From Buchnera aphidicola (Pemphigus obesinymphae) (GTDB taxonomy: Bacteria > Pseudomonadota > Gammaproteobacteria > Enterobacterales > Enterobacteriaceae), in the NCBI RefSeq assembly GCF_026122815.1, contig NZ_JAIWQW010000005.1, positions 1-45,602 of the forward strand: 45,602 bases of DNA. The letters run 5' to 3'. A model generated the notes under the pieces. That model ran no database searches and was not told the origin of the DNA. It saw only the letters and a program-made list of their open reading frames with translations. Of this stretch, positions 28,070 to 38,131 are shown piece by piece; positions within the stretch are counted from its first letter, which is position 1; each line of letters begins with the position of its first letter. The position numbers and the translations under genes were made by a program.

Positions 28070-28840
28070 TTAATTATTAATATTTAGTAATTGATTTGCA
28101 CGTTGTATGTTTTCATCAGCAGTAGAGATTATTTTCATTTCTATAGAAAAATGTCTTTCATTTGAAATCATATTAATTAAATTTTCATTTAGATTCACAT
28201 TGCTGTCTTCTAACATTCCTTTGTTTAATTGGACATTTTTATTGTCAGGTATGTGATTTCCCCATTTTTTTAATCCTTTTTCATTTAGATAAAACACACC
28301 TCCATTCCCTCTTTCTAAATATTTTGGATTAGGATTAACCAATTTTAATTTTCCAATGATATTTTGTTTTGTTTTTTCTTTTTTAAAATCGATATAATTA
28401 ATTGTACCAGATGAGGATATGGAAATTTTTTTATTTTTTTTTAATGAAATAATTCCTAATTTACCTATAACTAGATGATTATTAATCATTAATTGTCCAT
28501 TGGTATTAATTTTAAAATGTCCATTTCTAGTATATCCTTCTTTATTTTTAGCATTTTCATCTTTTATTACAAACCATCCGTTGCCTTTAATGCATAGATC
28601 TAAATCTCTTTTTGTAAAATTTATAGGTCCAGAGGAAAAATTAGAATATGGGTAATTATTTTCTGATAGAATTTGTTTATCTTTAAATGATTCTGAATTA
28701 TTGGTTAAAGACGATGTTTGGAAAGTTAATTGTTCTTTGAAACCAAGAGTAGATGCATTGGCTAAATTATTAGCTATTATTGCTTGTTTGTCTAAAATTT
28801 TATTAGCAGTTAACATACTAGTATAGATAGTTGGATCCAT
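28070..28840 (-). CDS. flgF: Flagellar proximal rod protein FlgF
   Basis: The 256-residue protein (E. coli 251) has the rod/hook N-terminal signature (AIIANNLANASTLGFKEQL) and the C-terminal VNLNENLINMISNERHFSIEMK helix. The central region is diverged and Lys/Asn-rich. It is part of the proximal rod. Position between flgE and flgG settles the identity. Confidence 0.92.
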   Translation of the reverse strand: MDPTIYTSMLTANKILDKQAIIANNLANASTLGFKEQLTFQTSSLTNNSESFKDKQILSENNYPYSNFSSGPINFTKRDLDLCIKGNGWFVIKDENAKNKEGYTRNGHFKINTNGQLMINNHLVIGKLGIISLKKNKKISISSSGTINYIDFKKEKTKQNIIGKLKLVNPNPKYLERGNGGVFYLNEKGLKKWGNHIPDNKNVQLNKGMLEDSNVNLNENLINMISNERHFSIEMKIISTADENIQRANQLLNINN

Positions 28841-28860
28841 ATCGTTATCCTGTTATTTAT

Positions 28861-30078
28861 TTATAATAAATTCATTAAGATATTAAACATTTTCTCTTCT
28901 ACTTTAATGACTTGAGCGTTTGATTGATAATTTCTTTGGGCTATTATCATATTTATAAATTCTTTGTTTAAATCTACATTAGATTTTTCTAATCCACCGC
29001 ATATCACCTTTCCAAATCCGAGACTGTTTGGTGTACCTGTTGTTTCTATACCTGACATTTCATTTTTAGAGAAAATTCCGTTACCTTCTGATTTTAAATT
29101 TTCAGCATTAGTGAAATTAGATAATACGATTTTACTTAACGGAATTTTTTTTTGATTAGAGTAAATACCATAAATAATCCCATTATTTTCTATAACGTAA
29201 TTTTGAATGGTTCCTTTTTTATATCCATTATGAGAAAAATAATTTTTTTTGTCTGTTGATTTATTTTGCAATATTGTTTCTAAGTTTATTAAAATTTTTT
29301 CTTCTTTTCCATTTTCATTTGAGTTAATGTCCATTTTAAATGTTTTATCGGAAATGATATTTCCATTATCGTCAAATTCTATTTTAAATGGTATTATTTT
29401 TTTATTTTTATTTTTTTCAAACGGGTGTATATCCCATATTTTATTCGCAGTTTTTACAAAATAAAAGTTTATAAATCTTTTTTTTCCAAAAGAATCTATA
29501 ATTCTTGTTTTTAACTTGTGGTTATAGGTAGTAGATATTTGTGTATTAAATTCTTTTTTTATCTTTATGTTATCATGAGGATTTAATCTAAAAAAAAGTT
29601 TTAAGATAGTGGTAGGTTTACTATTTATTTTAGTGTAATTAGATAAATCAATAGGAATTAAGTTAGAATAATTATTACCAAATTTTAGGTAATAATTATC
29701 TATTGAATGTCCTGTAAGACTCATACCAGCTGAATTGACAATATGGTTTTTTTTATCGATATGAAAATGACCATTTCTAGTATAATAAATTGAATCGTTT
29801 TCTGCCAATAAACGAAAAAAACCATTTTTATTTATGTTTAAATCTAAATTTCTGTTAGTAAAAAAAATTTCTCCAGTATCAATATTAGATTTTTTTTTTA
29901 AAATATTAACACCCATGCCTTCTGTTTTATTAGTTTGATTTTTTCTGCTGGTTAAATCAGCAAATACAATACTTTTAGATTTAAATCCAATAGTAGAAGC
30001 ATTAGAAATATTGTCACTTATGATATCCATGGCAGTATTAGCTGCATTTAGTCCGCTAATAGCTTGTAAGAGTCCCAT
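28861..30078 (-). CDS. flgE: Flagellar hook protein FlgE
   Basis: The 405-residue protein (E. coli 402) begins MGLLQAISGLNAANTAMDII with the signature DNISNASTIGFK, and ends with the helical VDLNKEFINMIIAQRNYQSNAQVIKVEE segment. The outer D1/D2 domains are strongly diverged, rich in Lys and Asn. In motile bacteria this is the hook. With no sign of filament genes here, the structure may be a secretion-like basal body, as proposed for Buchnera. It lies 35 bp after flgD. Confidence 0.94.
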   Translation of the reverse strand: MGLLQAISGLNAANTAMDIISDNISNASTIGFKSKSIVFADLTSRKNQTNKTEGMGVNILKKKSNIDTGEIFFTNRNLDLNINKNGFFRLLAENDSIYYTRNGHFHIDKKNHIVNSAGMSLTGHSIDNYYLKFGNNYSNLIPIDLSNYTKINSKPTTILKLFFRLNPHDNIKIKKEFNTQISTTYNHKLKTRIIDSFGKKRFINFYFVKTANKIWDIHPFEKNKNKKIIPFKIEFDDNGNIISDKTFKMDINSNENGKEEKILINLETILQNKSTDKKNYFSHNGYKKGTIQNYVIENNGIIYGIYSNQKKIPLSKIVLSNFTNAENLKSEGNGIFSKNEMSGIETTGTPNSLGFGKVICGGLEKSNVDLNKEFINMIIAQRNYQSNAQVIKVEEKMFNILMNLL

Positions 30079-30113
30079 TTTATTTTCCTTAATTCGGTGT
30101 TTTGTATTATTGG

Positions 30114-30797
30114 TTAAAAAATTTTACGAATATTGTCCATTTCTATTATTCCTAATTTTCCTAAATCAATCATTTGTTTTTTATTTTTAAGATTAATAAT
30201 ACCGTGTACTATTCCATAGCTCAATGGTTCGCAGGATACATTTTCATTTTTATTTCTAGCATAGATAGCAAGATGATACGTTTCGTTGTTTACTTTTATG
30301 CCGTTACTTTTAATTCCATTCCAGGTAAAATCATGTACACCAGATTTCAGATTTCTTAATTTTTTAAAAAATAAAATTTTCCCTTCTCTGCCACTAATTA
30401 CTATTTCTGCAGAAGAGATGTCTTTGGGAAAATATACACCAAAAATAGCATCTTCTTTATTATCATATTTAATTGTAGAATGAGGAAATAAAATACCATG
30501 TCCGATTAACTTTGAAGCTCTAAATAATTTTTGATTATTAATATCTTCGGTAATATTAGATAATTTATGATTAATTTTCTCAATACCGTTATTTATGTTT
30601 ATTTGAGCTAATTGGGATGTTAAATCATTGTTTTTTAAAGGATTAGTTGGATCTTGATTTTTTATTTGTGCTAAGAATATATTTAAAAAATCATTTTTTA
30701 GGTTAATACGATTCTTTTCCATTGATAAATTTTCGTCGGTATCGATATTAACCATAGGAATTTTTGGTTTTTCATAAAATTTTATTGGAGCATTCAT
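30114..30797 (-). CDS. flgD: Flagellar hook-capping protein FlgD
   Basis: The 227-residue protein (E. coli 231) starts best at ATG 30797, behind AGGA with good spacing; the longer frame to 30821 begins with TTG and overlaps flgC. The conserved N-terminal segment DFLNIFLAQIKNQDPTNPLKNNDLTSQLAQIN matches the hook-cap family. The C-terminal FlgD Ig-like region has FTWNGIKSNG, typical of the family. The cap is needed for FlgE polymerisation and is normally discarded after hook assembly. Confidence 0.94.
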   Translation of the reverse strand: MNAPIKFYEKPKIPMVNIDTDENLSMEKNRINLKNDFLNIFLAQIKNQDPTNPLKNNDLTSQLAQININNGIEKINHKLSNITEDINNQKLFRASKLIGHGILFPHSTIKYDNKEDAIFGVYFPKDISSAEIVISGREGKILFFKKLRNLKSGVHDFTWNGIKSNGIKVNNETYHLAIYARNKNENVSCEPLSYGIVHGIINLKNKKQMIDLGKLGIIEMDNIRKIF

Positions 30798-30810
30798 TTT
30801 TTTTCCTATT

Positions 30811-31224
30811 TTATTGACCAATATTAAGTGTTTTCATAATCATAGATTTTACTGTATTTATAATTTCTACATTAGCTTGATAATTACGAGCAGTAGATAT
30901 ACTATTAACCATTTCTGTAATGATATTCACATTAGATGTACGTATATACCCTTTTTTGTCAGCCATTGGATTATTAGGACTGTATATTAATTTACAAGGA
31001 CTAGGATCTTCTATAATTTTATCGATTTCAACTTCTCCAATATTATCTTCAAAACGATTTTTTTCTTTTAGAATAACTTGTTTAGCAATATATGGATAAA
31101 ATTTACCATTTTTATTAATTATGCTATCTATATTAGCTAGATTTTTAGCATGAACATTCATTTTTATTGCTTGTGCAGTCATCGCAGAACCCGCGATATT
31201 AAATATATTTAGTAATGACATCAT
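30811..31224 (-). CDS. flgC: Flagellar proximal rod protein FlgC
   Basis: The 137-residue protein (E. coli 134) begins MMSLLNIFNIAGSAMTAQ, matching E. coli MALLNIFDIAGSALAAQ; either of the two ATGs (31224, 31221) may be used. The C-terminal VNIITEMVNSISTARNYQANVEIINTVKSM segment is nearly identical to E. coli. It starts directly after the flgB stop codon, implying translational coupling. Confidence 0.96.
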   Translation of the reverse strand: MMSLLNIFNIAGSAMTAQAIKMNVHAKNLANIDSIINKNGKFYPYIAKQVILKEKNRFEDNIGEVEIDKIIEDPSPCKLIYSPNNPMADKKGYIRTSNVNIITEMVNSISTARNYQANVEIINTVKSMIMKTLNIGQ

Positions 31225-31638
31225 TTATTGTCCGAGTATGGTATTCGTAATATTTTTTATTTCAGATGTTAAAAAACTAATTTGAGATTGATACTGTAAG
31301 GCACTTTTTATAAATTTTATACGTTCTTGATTCATATCTAAGTTATTTTTTTTAAAGTTAAACTTTTCAGAATTTTTAGAGAAGATATTAAATGCAAGTT
31401 TATTTTTTTTGTGTGAAGAAAAATGTTTTATAGATGTTTTTAATAAAGATATTTGTTTTTGTTTTCCTGTTTTATTATCTATAATAGTATTCATTTCTTT
31501 TTTAAAATTTATGTTTAATGGATGATAATTGGGAGTATCAAAATTTGCTATATTAGATGATATTATTTTTTGTTGATATGTTGCTAAATTTAAAAAATTT
31601 TTACTAGTTTCAAATAAATTGTTGATTTTATCAAACAT
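31225..31638 (-). CDS. flgB: Flagellar proximal rod protein FlgB
   Basis: The 137-residue protein (E. coli 138) is the first gene of the flg operon here. It has the N-terminal rod signature (QQKIISSNIANFDTPNYHPLNINFKKEM) and the C-terminal ALQYQSQISFLTSEIKNI segment. The ATG at 31638 is preceded by AGGA. The flgA gene, divergent from flgB in E. coli, is absent upstream. An operon promoter should lie upstream of 31638; no class-2 flagellar promoter could be picked with confidence. Confidence 0.93.
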   Translation of the reverse strand: MFDKINNLFETSKNFLNLATYQQKIISSNIANFDTPNYHPLNINFKKEMNTIIDNKTGKQKQISLLKTSIKHFSSHKKNKLAFNIFSKNSEKFNFKKNNLDMNQERIKFIKSALQYQSQISFLTSEIKNITNTILGQ

Positions 31639-32686
31639 ATTACATTCCTGATTTTTATCGTAATATTATATAATTTAAAAATTAAAATTGAAAAGTATTT
31701 TATGAAATTAAATAATTTAAAAAAATAGAATGTTTATTTTTATAACATAGACATTATTATTAAAGATAATATCGTATTTCAATTTTTAAAAATAATTTTT
31801 ATAAATTTAAATAATACGTTGTTATTCTAATTTTGTACATTTTTATATATGTTTTTACAAATATATGTATAAATGATAACATTTTAATTTAAGATATATT
31901 TTTTATCGAAACCGAATAAATATAAAAGAATAGATATGTTTTAAAATAATAGATTTGGTTATTTTAAAAAATTACTAATAAAAATATATCTTAAATTTTT
32001 TATTATATCTATATCAAGTGTAGTGTAATATACTACATATTATTATAAAATGTTATAATTGTTTTACAAAGTTTATTATTTATTTAAATAATAAAAATAT
32101 TTATAATATAACATTATATATATTTGTAAAAAATTTTTATATATAAAAAATATGTTAAATATATATTAATTTAAAATCGTTGTAATTTTTAAATTGATTT
32201 TATTTAAATTTTTAATTAAATATTTTAAAAATATGTGTTTTTATTTTTTATGTTTTAAAAATACATTCTTTAAAAGAAAATATATTCAATTTCAGATAAA
32301 AAATTCTATGTAAAAATATTTTTATATTATATATAAAATTTTTATTAATTGAAAATTATTTACTTATTTTTATAAAAAAATTAACATTTTTTTTAGTAAT
32401 GTTTTCTTAAAATATAAAACAAAATTTAAATTTTTGTATTTTTACAAATATCATATCATTTATATACTTATTACAATTTTTGAATTTATCAAGTATTAAT
32501 TATTTTATATTTTTTTAACTTGATCAAGTTAAAAAATTTATTTATGTAATATTTATTTTTTAATTTTATTTTAGATTGATTAAATTTTTATTTGTTAAGT
32601 AAATAAAGCTGATTAATATAATTTTATTGTTTAATAGTACTAAAAATTATCTTTAATAATTTATTTATTATTTTAAAATATTTTTT
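31639..32686. other. 1.05-kb gene-free spacer upstream of flgB
   Basis: A long AT-rich spacer between flgB and tRNA-Ser without any convincing ORF or structured RNA. In E. coli flgA, flgM, flgN and murJ lie on this side of flgB. Their loss would explain the space, but no remnant can be aligned by eye. Confidence 0.45.
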
Positions 32687-32774
32687 TGGAGGAGGAGGAG
32701 AGATTCGAACTCTCGGATAATTTCTCATCGGCGGTTTTCAAGACCGCTGCCTTAAACCACTCGGCCACTCCTCC
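32687..32774 (-). tRNA. tRNA-Ser (anticodon TGA)
   Basis: A class II tRNA with a 7-bp acceptor stem GGAGGAG/CTCCTCC, D arm, anticodon stem with loop CTTGAAA (anticodon TGA, reading UCA), a long variable arm (GATGAGAAATTATC) and T arm GAGAGTTCGAATCTCTC. The 3' end reads T-CCA, so CCA appears to be encoded here (bases 32687-32689 on the plus strand). The discriminator is U where E. coli tRNA-Ser has G. The plus strand shows a GGA trinucleotide repeated four times across this end. Confidence 0.95.
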
Positions 32775-32975
32775 AAAATGCTTTTTTTTAAATAGTTCTA
32801 ATTTATAAGTATATCATATTATTAAATATAGTAATAATATTTTACTAAAGTAAAATAAAAAATCAATAAAATATTTTTATAAATACCATTTAAATAGTAT
32901 TGTAAATACTATTACGTTTAGATATAATAAATCTGAAATTATATATATATATTTTTAAAATATTACTAATATTTA

Positions 32976-33046
32976 GGCGTATTGGCAGATTGGTGATGCA
33001 GCGGATTGCAAATCCGTAAAACTCGGTTCAATTCCGGGATACGCCT
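32976..33046 (+). tRNA. tRNA-Cys (anticodon GCA)
   Basis: The 71-nt cloverleaf has acceptor stem GGCGTAT/ATACGCC and the expected U discriminator. The anticodon stem-loop CGGATTGCAAATCCG gives anticodon GCA, as in E. coli tRNA-Cys. The 3' CCA is not encoded (TAAAA follows) and must be added by the CCA enzyme. Confidence 0.96.
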
Positions 33047-33074
33047 AAAAATTATAAAAAATAGAAATGTACAA

Positions 33075-33158
33075 GCCCGGATGGTGAAATTGGTAAACAC
33101 AAGGGATTTAAAATCCCTCGGCGTAACAGCTTTGCGGGTTCAAGTCCCGCTCCGGGTA
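33075..33158 (+). tRNA. tRNA-Leu (anticodon TAA)
   Basis: An 84-nt class II tRNA, nearly identical to E. coli tRNA-Leu(UAA): GCCCGGATGGTGAAATTGG at the 5' end, the anticodon stem-loop AGGGATTTAAAATCCCT with anticodon TAA, a variable arm, and A as discriminator. CCA is not encoded. It lies 28 bp after tRNA-Cys and is probably co-transcribed with it. Confidence 0.96.
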
Positions 33159-33178
33159 CAAACAAATTTAATGTGAAA

Positions 33179-34191
33179 TTAAATGATAGCTTGATACACT
33201 TTAAAATGGTTATTTCTTTTTAATATAGTATATTTATTAAAGGTATCATTTAATATCCTATCAAATGATAAAAATCTATTTGTAACAAATCTTAATTCTC
33301 CTTTTGTTTTTAAATAATTTGCAGATTGTTGAATCATATTTATTATTGTTTTAAGAGACATTTTTAAATCTCTGTGTATCGGTGGATTACAAATTATTAC
33401 ATCAAATTGTTTATTAATATTAGAATATAAATTGCTAGGTAATATATTACCTTTAATTCTATGGTGAAATAAGTTTATCTTACATAAAAACAAAGAAATA
33501 AGGTTAATATCTGTTAAAGTTAAATTAATTTTATTTGATATATCAGCTAATAATATAGATATGATTCCTGAACCTGTTCCTAAATCTAATATATTTCCTT
33601 TTATCTTATTTGTAAAAGTAGAAATAAGTAATTTACTACCTGGATCTATTTTTTTATGTCCAAATACACTTGGTAAAGTTTTTATTTTACAATTTTGAAT
33701 TATATGATTATTAAAGTAATTTTTTAATTGAAAGTAAGAATTTTCATTTAAAGTACCATAAAAAAGTATGGCATGCTTGGCTGCATCAATCTTTTTCAAT
33801 ACAATCCAATTATTTAACATGAATATTGAACTTTTAACTCCACTGCAATTTTCTCCTACTATAAAAATATGAGTTTTTTTTTTAAAATGGAAAATAAATA
33901 TTCTAACTGAAATTTTGCTTCGGATTTACTTTTTGGCCAAAAATATATCAAAGTATCAAATTGTAAAACAATTTTTTTATTGAAAAAAATTGAATAAAAT
34001 ACTTTTTCCCTTTTTAGAAAACTTAATTTTTGATAAGTATCGTACATGTGTGTGAAAACTATGGTTGAGATTGTTTCGATATGAAATGGAATTTGATCTT
34101 GTATGTTGCCTGAGAAAATTATTTTTTTATCGGTAAAAAGAAAATTATTTTTTGAAATTAATTTACTTGGTTTAGTAAGATTAAATATAAT
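33179..34191 (-). pseudogene. rsmC: 16S rRNA G1207 methyltransferase RsmC, frame broken at A10 and no ATG start
   Basis: Three stretches together match E. coli RsmC (343 aa) end to end. The N-terminal part, without an ATG, reads KIIFSGNIQDQIP...DTLIYFWPKSKSEAKFQL (E. coli DTLIYYWPKNKPEAQFQL). At ten A (plus-strand T 33874-33883) the frame stops. Adding one A restores IFIVGENCSGVKS and the catalytic domain with LDLGTGSG and the NPPIH motif, ending at 33179. The joined frame gives about 337 residues, divisible by three. AAGGAG (34195-34200) is followed by ATT (34189-34191) and ATA (34186-34188) where the ATG should be. With two lesions this may be a young pseudogene. Alternatively slippage and a rare start codon keep it weakly active, since the rest is clean. 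Confidence 0.8.
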
Positions 34192-35169
34192 AAGCTCCTT
34201 ATAATTTGTTTATGTAAACAAATGTAAAAAATTTATAGTTCACATTGAACTGATATTTTTTTATTTTTAAATAATAATTTTTTTATAAATTTGATATTTT
34301 TTGTTGTTAAGTTTAATTTGCATAGAAATTATATTTTTATATAAAAATATAATAAAAATAATAAAGTTATACAACATGTTAATAATAAACACATCTTAAT
34401 AATAAATGGAATAAATATGTAACTTTCTTATATCATATTTTATAAAAATTTAATTTAAATTTTAAAACATTTTATAAAAATCTATACGAGTCGTATATAT
34501 TTCTAATAATATAAAAGTTAATAACTTATATATTAAAATTTTAAATTTATGTTTTTAAATAAGCAAAAAAATAGTTTTTTATTTTTATATTATTAGATTG
34601 GTATATTTTATTATATTATTTTTAAGTAATGAAATCATATGTTGAAATTAATTTATTGTATCAAGAATTAAAAATAATTTTTTATTAATATTTATATTTG
34701 TAATAGTCAATATTTCTTTGTTCAATGGTATGTATTTAATTCTATTAAATAACATAGGTGTATGTAAAATCTAATTTTTAATAAAAAATTCATTTTTTAA
34801 ATTTACGAATATTTTAATATTAAAAGAAATGATGTTTATTTAAAATATAAATATGAAAAATTTCGCATTATCAATATTTTTATCAAAACATTACAATAAA
34901 GTTATGTTTTATATGAAAACCAGCTTAAATACAGTTATAAAATTAAACGGGAAAGTATTATAAATTATAATAATAAAATTAAGAGAATAAAAAATAAAAT
35001 ATTTATTTTATAAATACAATAGATATCAAGAAATTAGTAATATTTTAAAAATAGTTATGTAAAAATTGATTTTTTATACGTCAATTTAAAATATATCTAA
35101 TTCAGTATTACGGATATTATATTTGCACGATATTAATTTAAATTTTCAGATATGTTTCATAATATTATT
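34192..35169. other. About 1-kb gene-free spacer between tsaB and rsmC
   Basis: AT-rich sequence without a convincing ORF in any frame. It contains the AAGGAG ribosome-binding site of rsmC at 34195-34200. I cannot name the gene that may have been lost here. Confidence 0.45.
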
Positions 35170-35826
35170 TTAGTATATGGGTACTATATTTTTGAATATT
35201 AAAATATTATTTTTCTTTAATAATAAATTGACAAAAGTAATAATATCTTTAGCATGAGAAAAAATAATCTTAGTAGAAATTAAATTTATTTTTTTTGTAT
35301 TTTTAAAATTAATTTTTTCCCATCCGTTACCGACAGTCGTCCATGAACCAGATAATTTGTTAATTTTAGTATTTACATGTTCCATTTTTAAACATATTTC
35401 TGTATTTTCCCCCATCCATGTTCCATTATTGTTTCTGATATATTTAGCCCAATAAATTCCGTTTTTTTTTGCATCGAAAGCAATAAGTACTTTTTTTGTA
35501 GCATATTTTCTCCAAGCTTGTTCTGCCATACTGGCAAAAGTAGACACACCTATTAAAGGTATTTTTTTTTGTAAGGCCATTGCTTGTGCAATACAAATAG
35601 CAAGACGAATTCCCGTAAAGTTACCTGGTCCTTTAGAACAAGCTATAGCATTAAGTTCGTTAATTTTTATACAACAAGTATTTAAAATTTTTGCAATCAT
35701 AGGTAAAATTGTTTCTGTATGTTTTTTTTTACATAATTTAAATTTATTTACGATAAAGTTATTTTTCAATAAGGATACAGAACATCCGTCCATGGACGTA
35801 TCAATTGCTAATATTTTTTTAAACAT
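35170..35826 (-). CDS. tsaB: tRNA t6A biosynthesis protein TsaB (YeaZ)
   Basis: From ATG 35826 the protein is 218 residues and begins MFKKILAIDTSMDGCSVSLL, like E. coli MRILAIDTATEACSVAL (231 aa). A GAG lies six bases before this ATG; the alternative start at 35841 adds MSEKN. The motifs CKKKHTETILPMI and GPGNFTGIRLAIC (family SPGSFTGLRIG-like) are present. TsaB is the inactive ASKHA-fold partner that activates TsaD in making N6-threonylcarbamoyl-A37 on ANN-decoding tRNAs. It lies 79 bp after the yoaE stop. Confidence 0.92.
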   Translation of the reverse strand: MFKKILAIDTSMDGCSVSLLKNNFIVNKFKLCKKKHTETILPMIAKILNTCCIKINELNAIACSKGPGNFTGIRLAICIAQAMALQKKIPLIGVSTFASMAEQAWRKYATKKVLIAFDAKKNGIYWAKYIRNNNGTWMGENTEICLKMEHVNTKINKLSGSWTTVGNGWEKINFKNTKKINLISTKIIFSHAKDIITFVNLLLKKNNILIFKNIVPIY

Positions 35827-35905
35827 ATTTTTCTCGGACATTTTAAAAAAAGTTATACATGTAATTGATCATATTTTTATATTATTACGTCAGTAAATAT
35901 GAAGT

Positions 35906-37480
35906 TTAATTATATTCATTTATTTCTTTATCTTTTGTTACACGAACTAGGTTAATACGATATTGTGAGGCTTCTACGATATGAAAATGCAAAGGAGCAA
36001 TGTAAATAGTTTCTCCTGTCAAGGGTAATTGACCTTTTTGTGCAATTAATAAACCAGCTAAAGATGCATAAGTATTTTTCTTTTGTATTAACTCTTTAGT
36101 ATTTAATAATTGTTGTAAAGAATGTAAATCTGTACCGCCTTTTACTAACCAACTGTTTTCTTCTACTATTACTTCTGGTGTTTCATCTTCATCTGGAAAT
36201 TCTCCAGCAATGGCTTCTAACATGTCTACGGGAGTAATTAATCCTTGAATAACTCCAAATTCATTAGTAACTATTACTAAGCTACCTTTAGCTCGTCGTA
36301 AAACTCCCAATAAATTAATAGGATCTAAAGTGTCGGGAATAATGATAGGAGGTGTTTTAGATGCAAATGCAGTTACATCAATTTTCCTGTCTATTGCTAC
36401 TAATAATTCTTTAGCTCTTACTATACCAATAATTTCATCTAATTCATTTTTACATACTGGAAATAAACTATGAGGAGTATCTAGTAATTGTAATCTAATA
36501 TTATTCATATCTTGATCTACATCAACCCACGATATTTCTCTTCTTGGAGTCATGATGCTACGAATAGAACGTGCAGCAAGTGTGAGTACACCATTTATCA
36601 TGTATCTTTCTTCGTCTTTAAAAGATTCTGTTTCAGACATCGATTTATAATATATTTTTTTATCTTTTTTTTCTTTTGATATTTTAATAGCATTATTTTT
36701 TTGTTCTCTAACAATCAAACGCAGAATAGCTTCAGCTGCTCTTTGTCTCATGGGACGACGAGATTGATGACGTAGAAAGTTACGACGCGCTATTTGATTA
36801 AATAATTCAATTACAATCGAAAATCCTATAGCAGCATATAAATATCCTTTTGGTATTTTAAATCCTAATGCTTCTGAAACTAAACTTAATCCAATCATGA
36901 GAAGGAAACTCAAACATAATACCACAACTGTTTGATGCAAATTAACAAATCTAGTAAGAGATTTTGACATCAACAACATTAAACCTGTGGCTATTATTAC
37001 TGCTGTCATCATAATTACTAAGTTATTAACCATACCAACCGCAGTTATCACAGCGTCTAACGAAAAAATAGCATCTAATAATACTATTTGAATAACTACA
37101 ATCCAAAAATTAGCACCATTTTTATTATTTGTACTTTCTTCGGGATGATTTTCTAATCTTTCATGTAATTCTATAGTTGCTTTAAAAAGTAAGAAAAAAC
37201 CTCCAAATAATAAAATTAAATCTCGTCCTGAAAGTATTAAGTATTGATTAGAAATTAATATAGATCTTAATGATACCATCCACGATATCAATGATAGCAA
37301 TATTAAACGTATAAATAAAGTAAAACCAATTCCTAACAAACGAGCTTTATCTCGTTGATATATAGGTAATTTTTCAGCTAAAATAGCTATAAATACCAAA
37401 TTATCGATGCCCAATACTATTTCTAATACAATAAGTGTGAGTAATCCAACCCAGTTAGCTGGATCTAAAAGAAATTCCAT
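35906..37480 (-). CDS. yoaE: TerC-family membrane protein with CBS and CorC domains (YoaE)
   Basis: From the ATG at 37480 (GGAG six bases upstream) the protein is 524 residues and begins [20 protein letters not shown], matching E. coli YoaE (518 aa). The N-terminal TerC-like domain (about 1-240) has around seven membrane segments and the acidic motifs ..[12 protein letters not shown] and [12 protein letters not shown]. Two CBS domains follow (about 300-420), then a CorC/HlyC transporter-associated domain (about 430-515, [11 protein letters not shown]). TerC-domain proteins have been linked to metal, often manganese, export; the exact role of YoaE is not known. It is fully intact despite the reduced genome. 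Confidence 0.93.
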   Translation of the reverse strand: MEFLLDPANWVGLLTLIVLEIVLGIDNLVFIAILAEKLPIYQRDKARLLGIGFTLFIRLILLSLISWMVSLRSILISNQYLILSGRDLILLFGGFFLLFKATIELHERLENHPEESTNNKNGANFWIVVIQIVLLDAIFSLDAVITAVGMVNNLVIMMTAVIIATGLMLLMSKSLTRFVNLHQTVVVLCLSFLLMIGLSLVSEALGFKIPKGYLYAAIGFSIVIELFNQIARRNFLRHQSRRPMRQRAAEAILRLIVREQKNNAIKISKEKKDKKIYYKSMSETESFKDEERYMINGVLTLAARSIRSIMTPRREISWVDVDQDMNNIRLQLLDTPHSLFPVCKNELDEIIGIVRAKELLVAIDRKIDVTAFASKTPPIIIPDTLDPINLLGVLRRAKGSLVIVTNEFGVIQGLITPVDMLEAIAGEFPDEDETPEVIVEENSWLVKGGTDLHSLQQLLNTKELIQKKNTYASLAGLLIAQKGQLPLTGETIYIAPLHFHIVEASQYRINLVRVTKDKEINEYN

Positions 37481-38131
37481 TAAAAACTCCATGGAAAAAT
37501 AAAACAGTATACTATTTAGTATAATTAGTAAGGAAAAATTAAGTAAAGGAATACGAGATGCAAAAAATATTTTCTGTTAATAAAAGAATATTTTATTCTA
37601 AAAATAACTTTGGAAACATATAAAGATATTTTTGTTTTCATATATAACATATACATTTCATTTTTATTTATATATACGAAAATAGTTTTTTTTTATGAAA
37701 ATTAGATTAAATTAATCATTTATTTGAAACAAAACGCATATTATGTACATATATTAAAAATATTGTTAAAAAATAAAATGTTTTTTAAAAAAAATTCTTT
37801 ATTATTATTCAATAATATTTTTATTTAAAAATAAATAAATACAAATATTACTGAAATTTTGTTAAATATAAAAATAAAAATTTCATATCTTATATTTTTA
37901 ATTGAATAATTTTCGTTAAAAAATTGCATTAAGCAATACACATAATTTAATTAAAAAGAAATTTCTATTCTTATTCAAATAAAATAATTTTAAAATTTTT
38001 ATATTTTTATTTTAAATGTATTATTTTAAATTATATTTTTTCTTAATTAAAAACATAATTTAAAATTAATAATTACTAAAAATTTAGTATAAAATATTTC
38101 AATTTGAAATACAATAAAAGAAAATTACGAT

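Noticed and set aside
29249-29464. Plus-strand ORFs opposite flgE, flgD and ptsG
   Set aside because: They mirror the codons of well-identified minus-strand genes and have no family resemblance.
30798-30821. Earlier start for flgD overlapping flgC
   Set aside because: It would be a TTG and add eight non-conserved residues; the ATG at 30797 has AGGA at good spacing.
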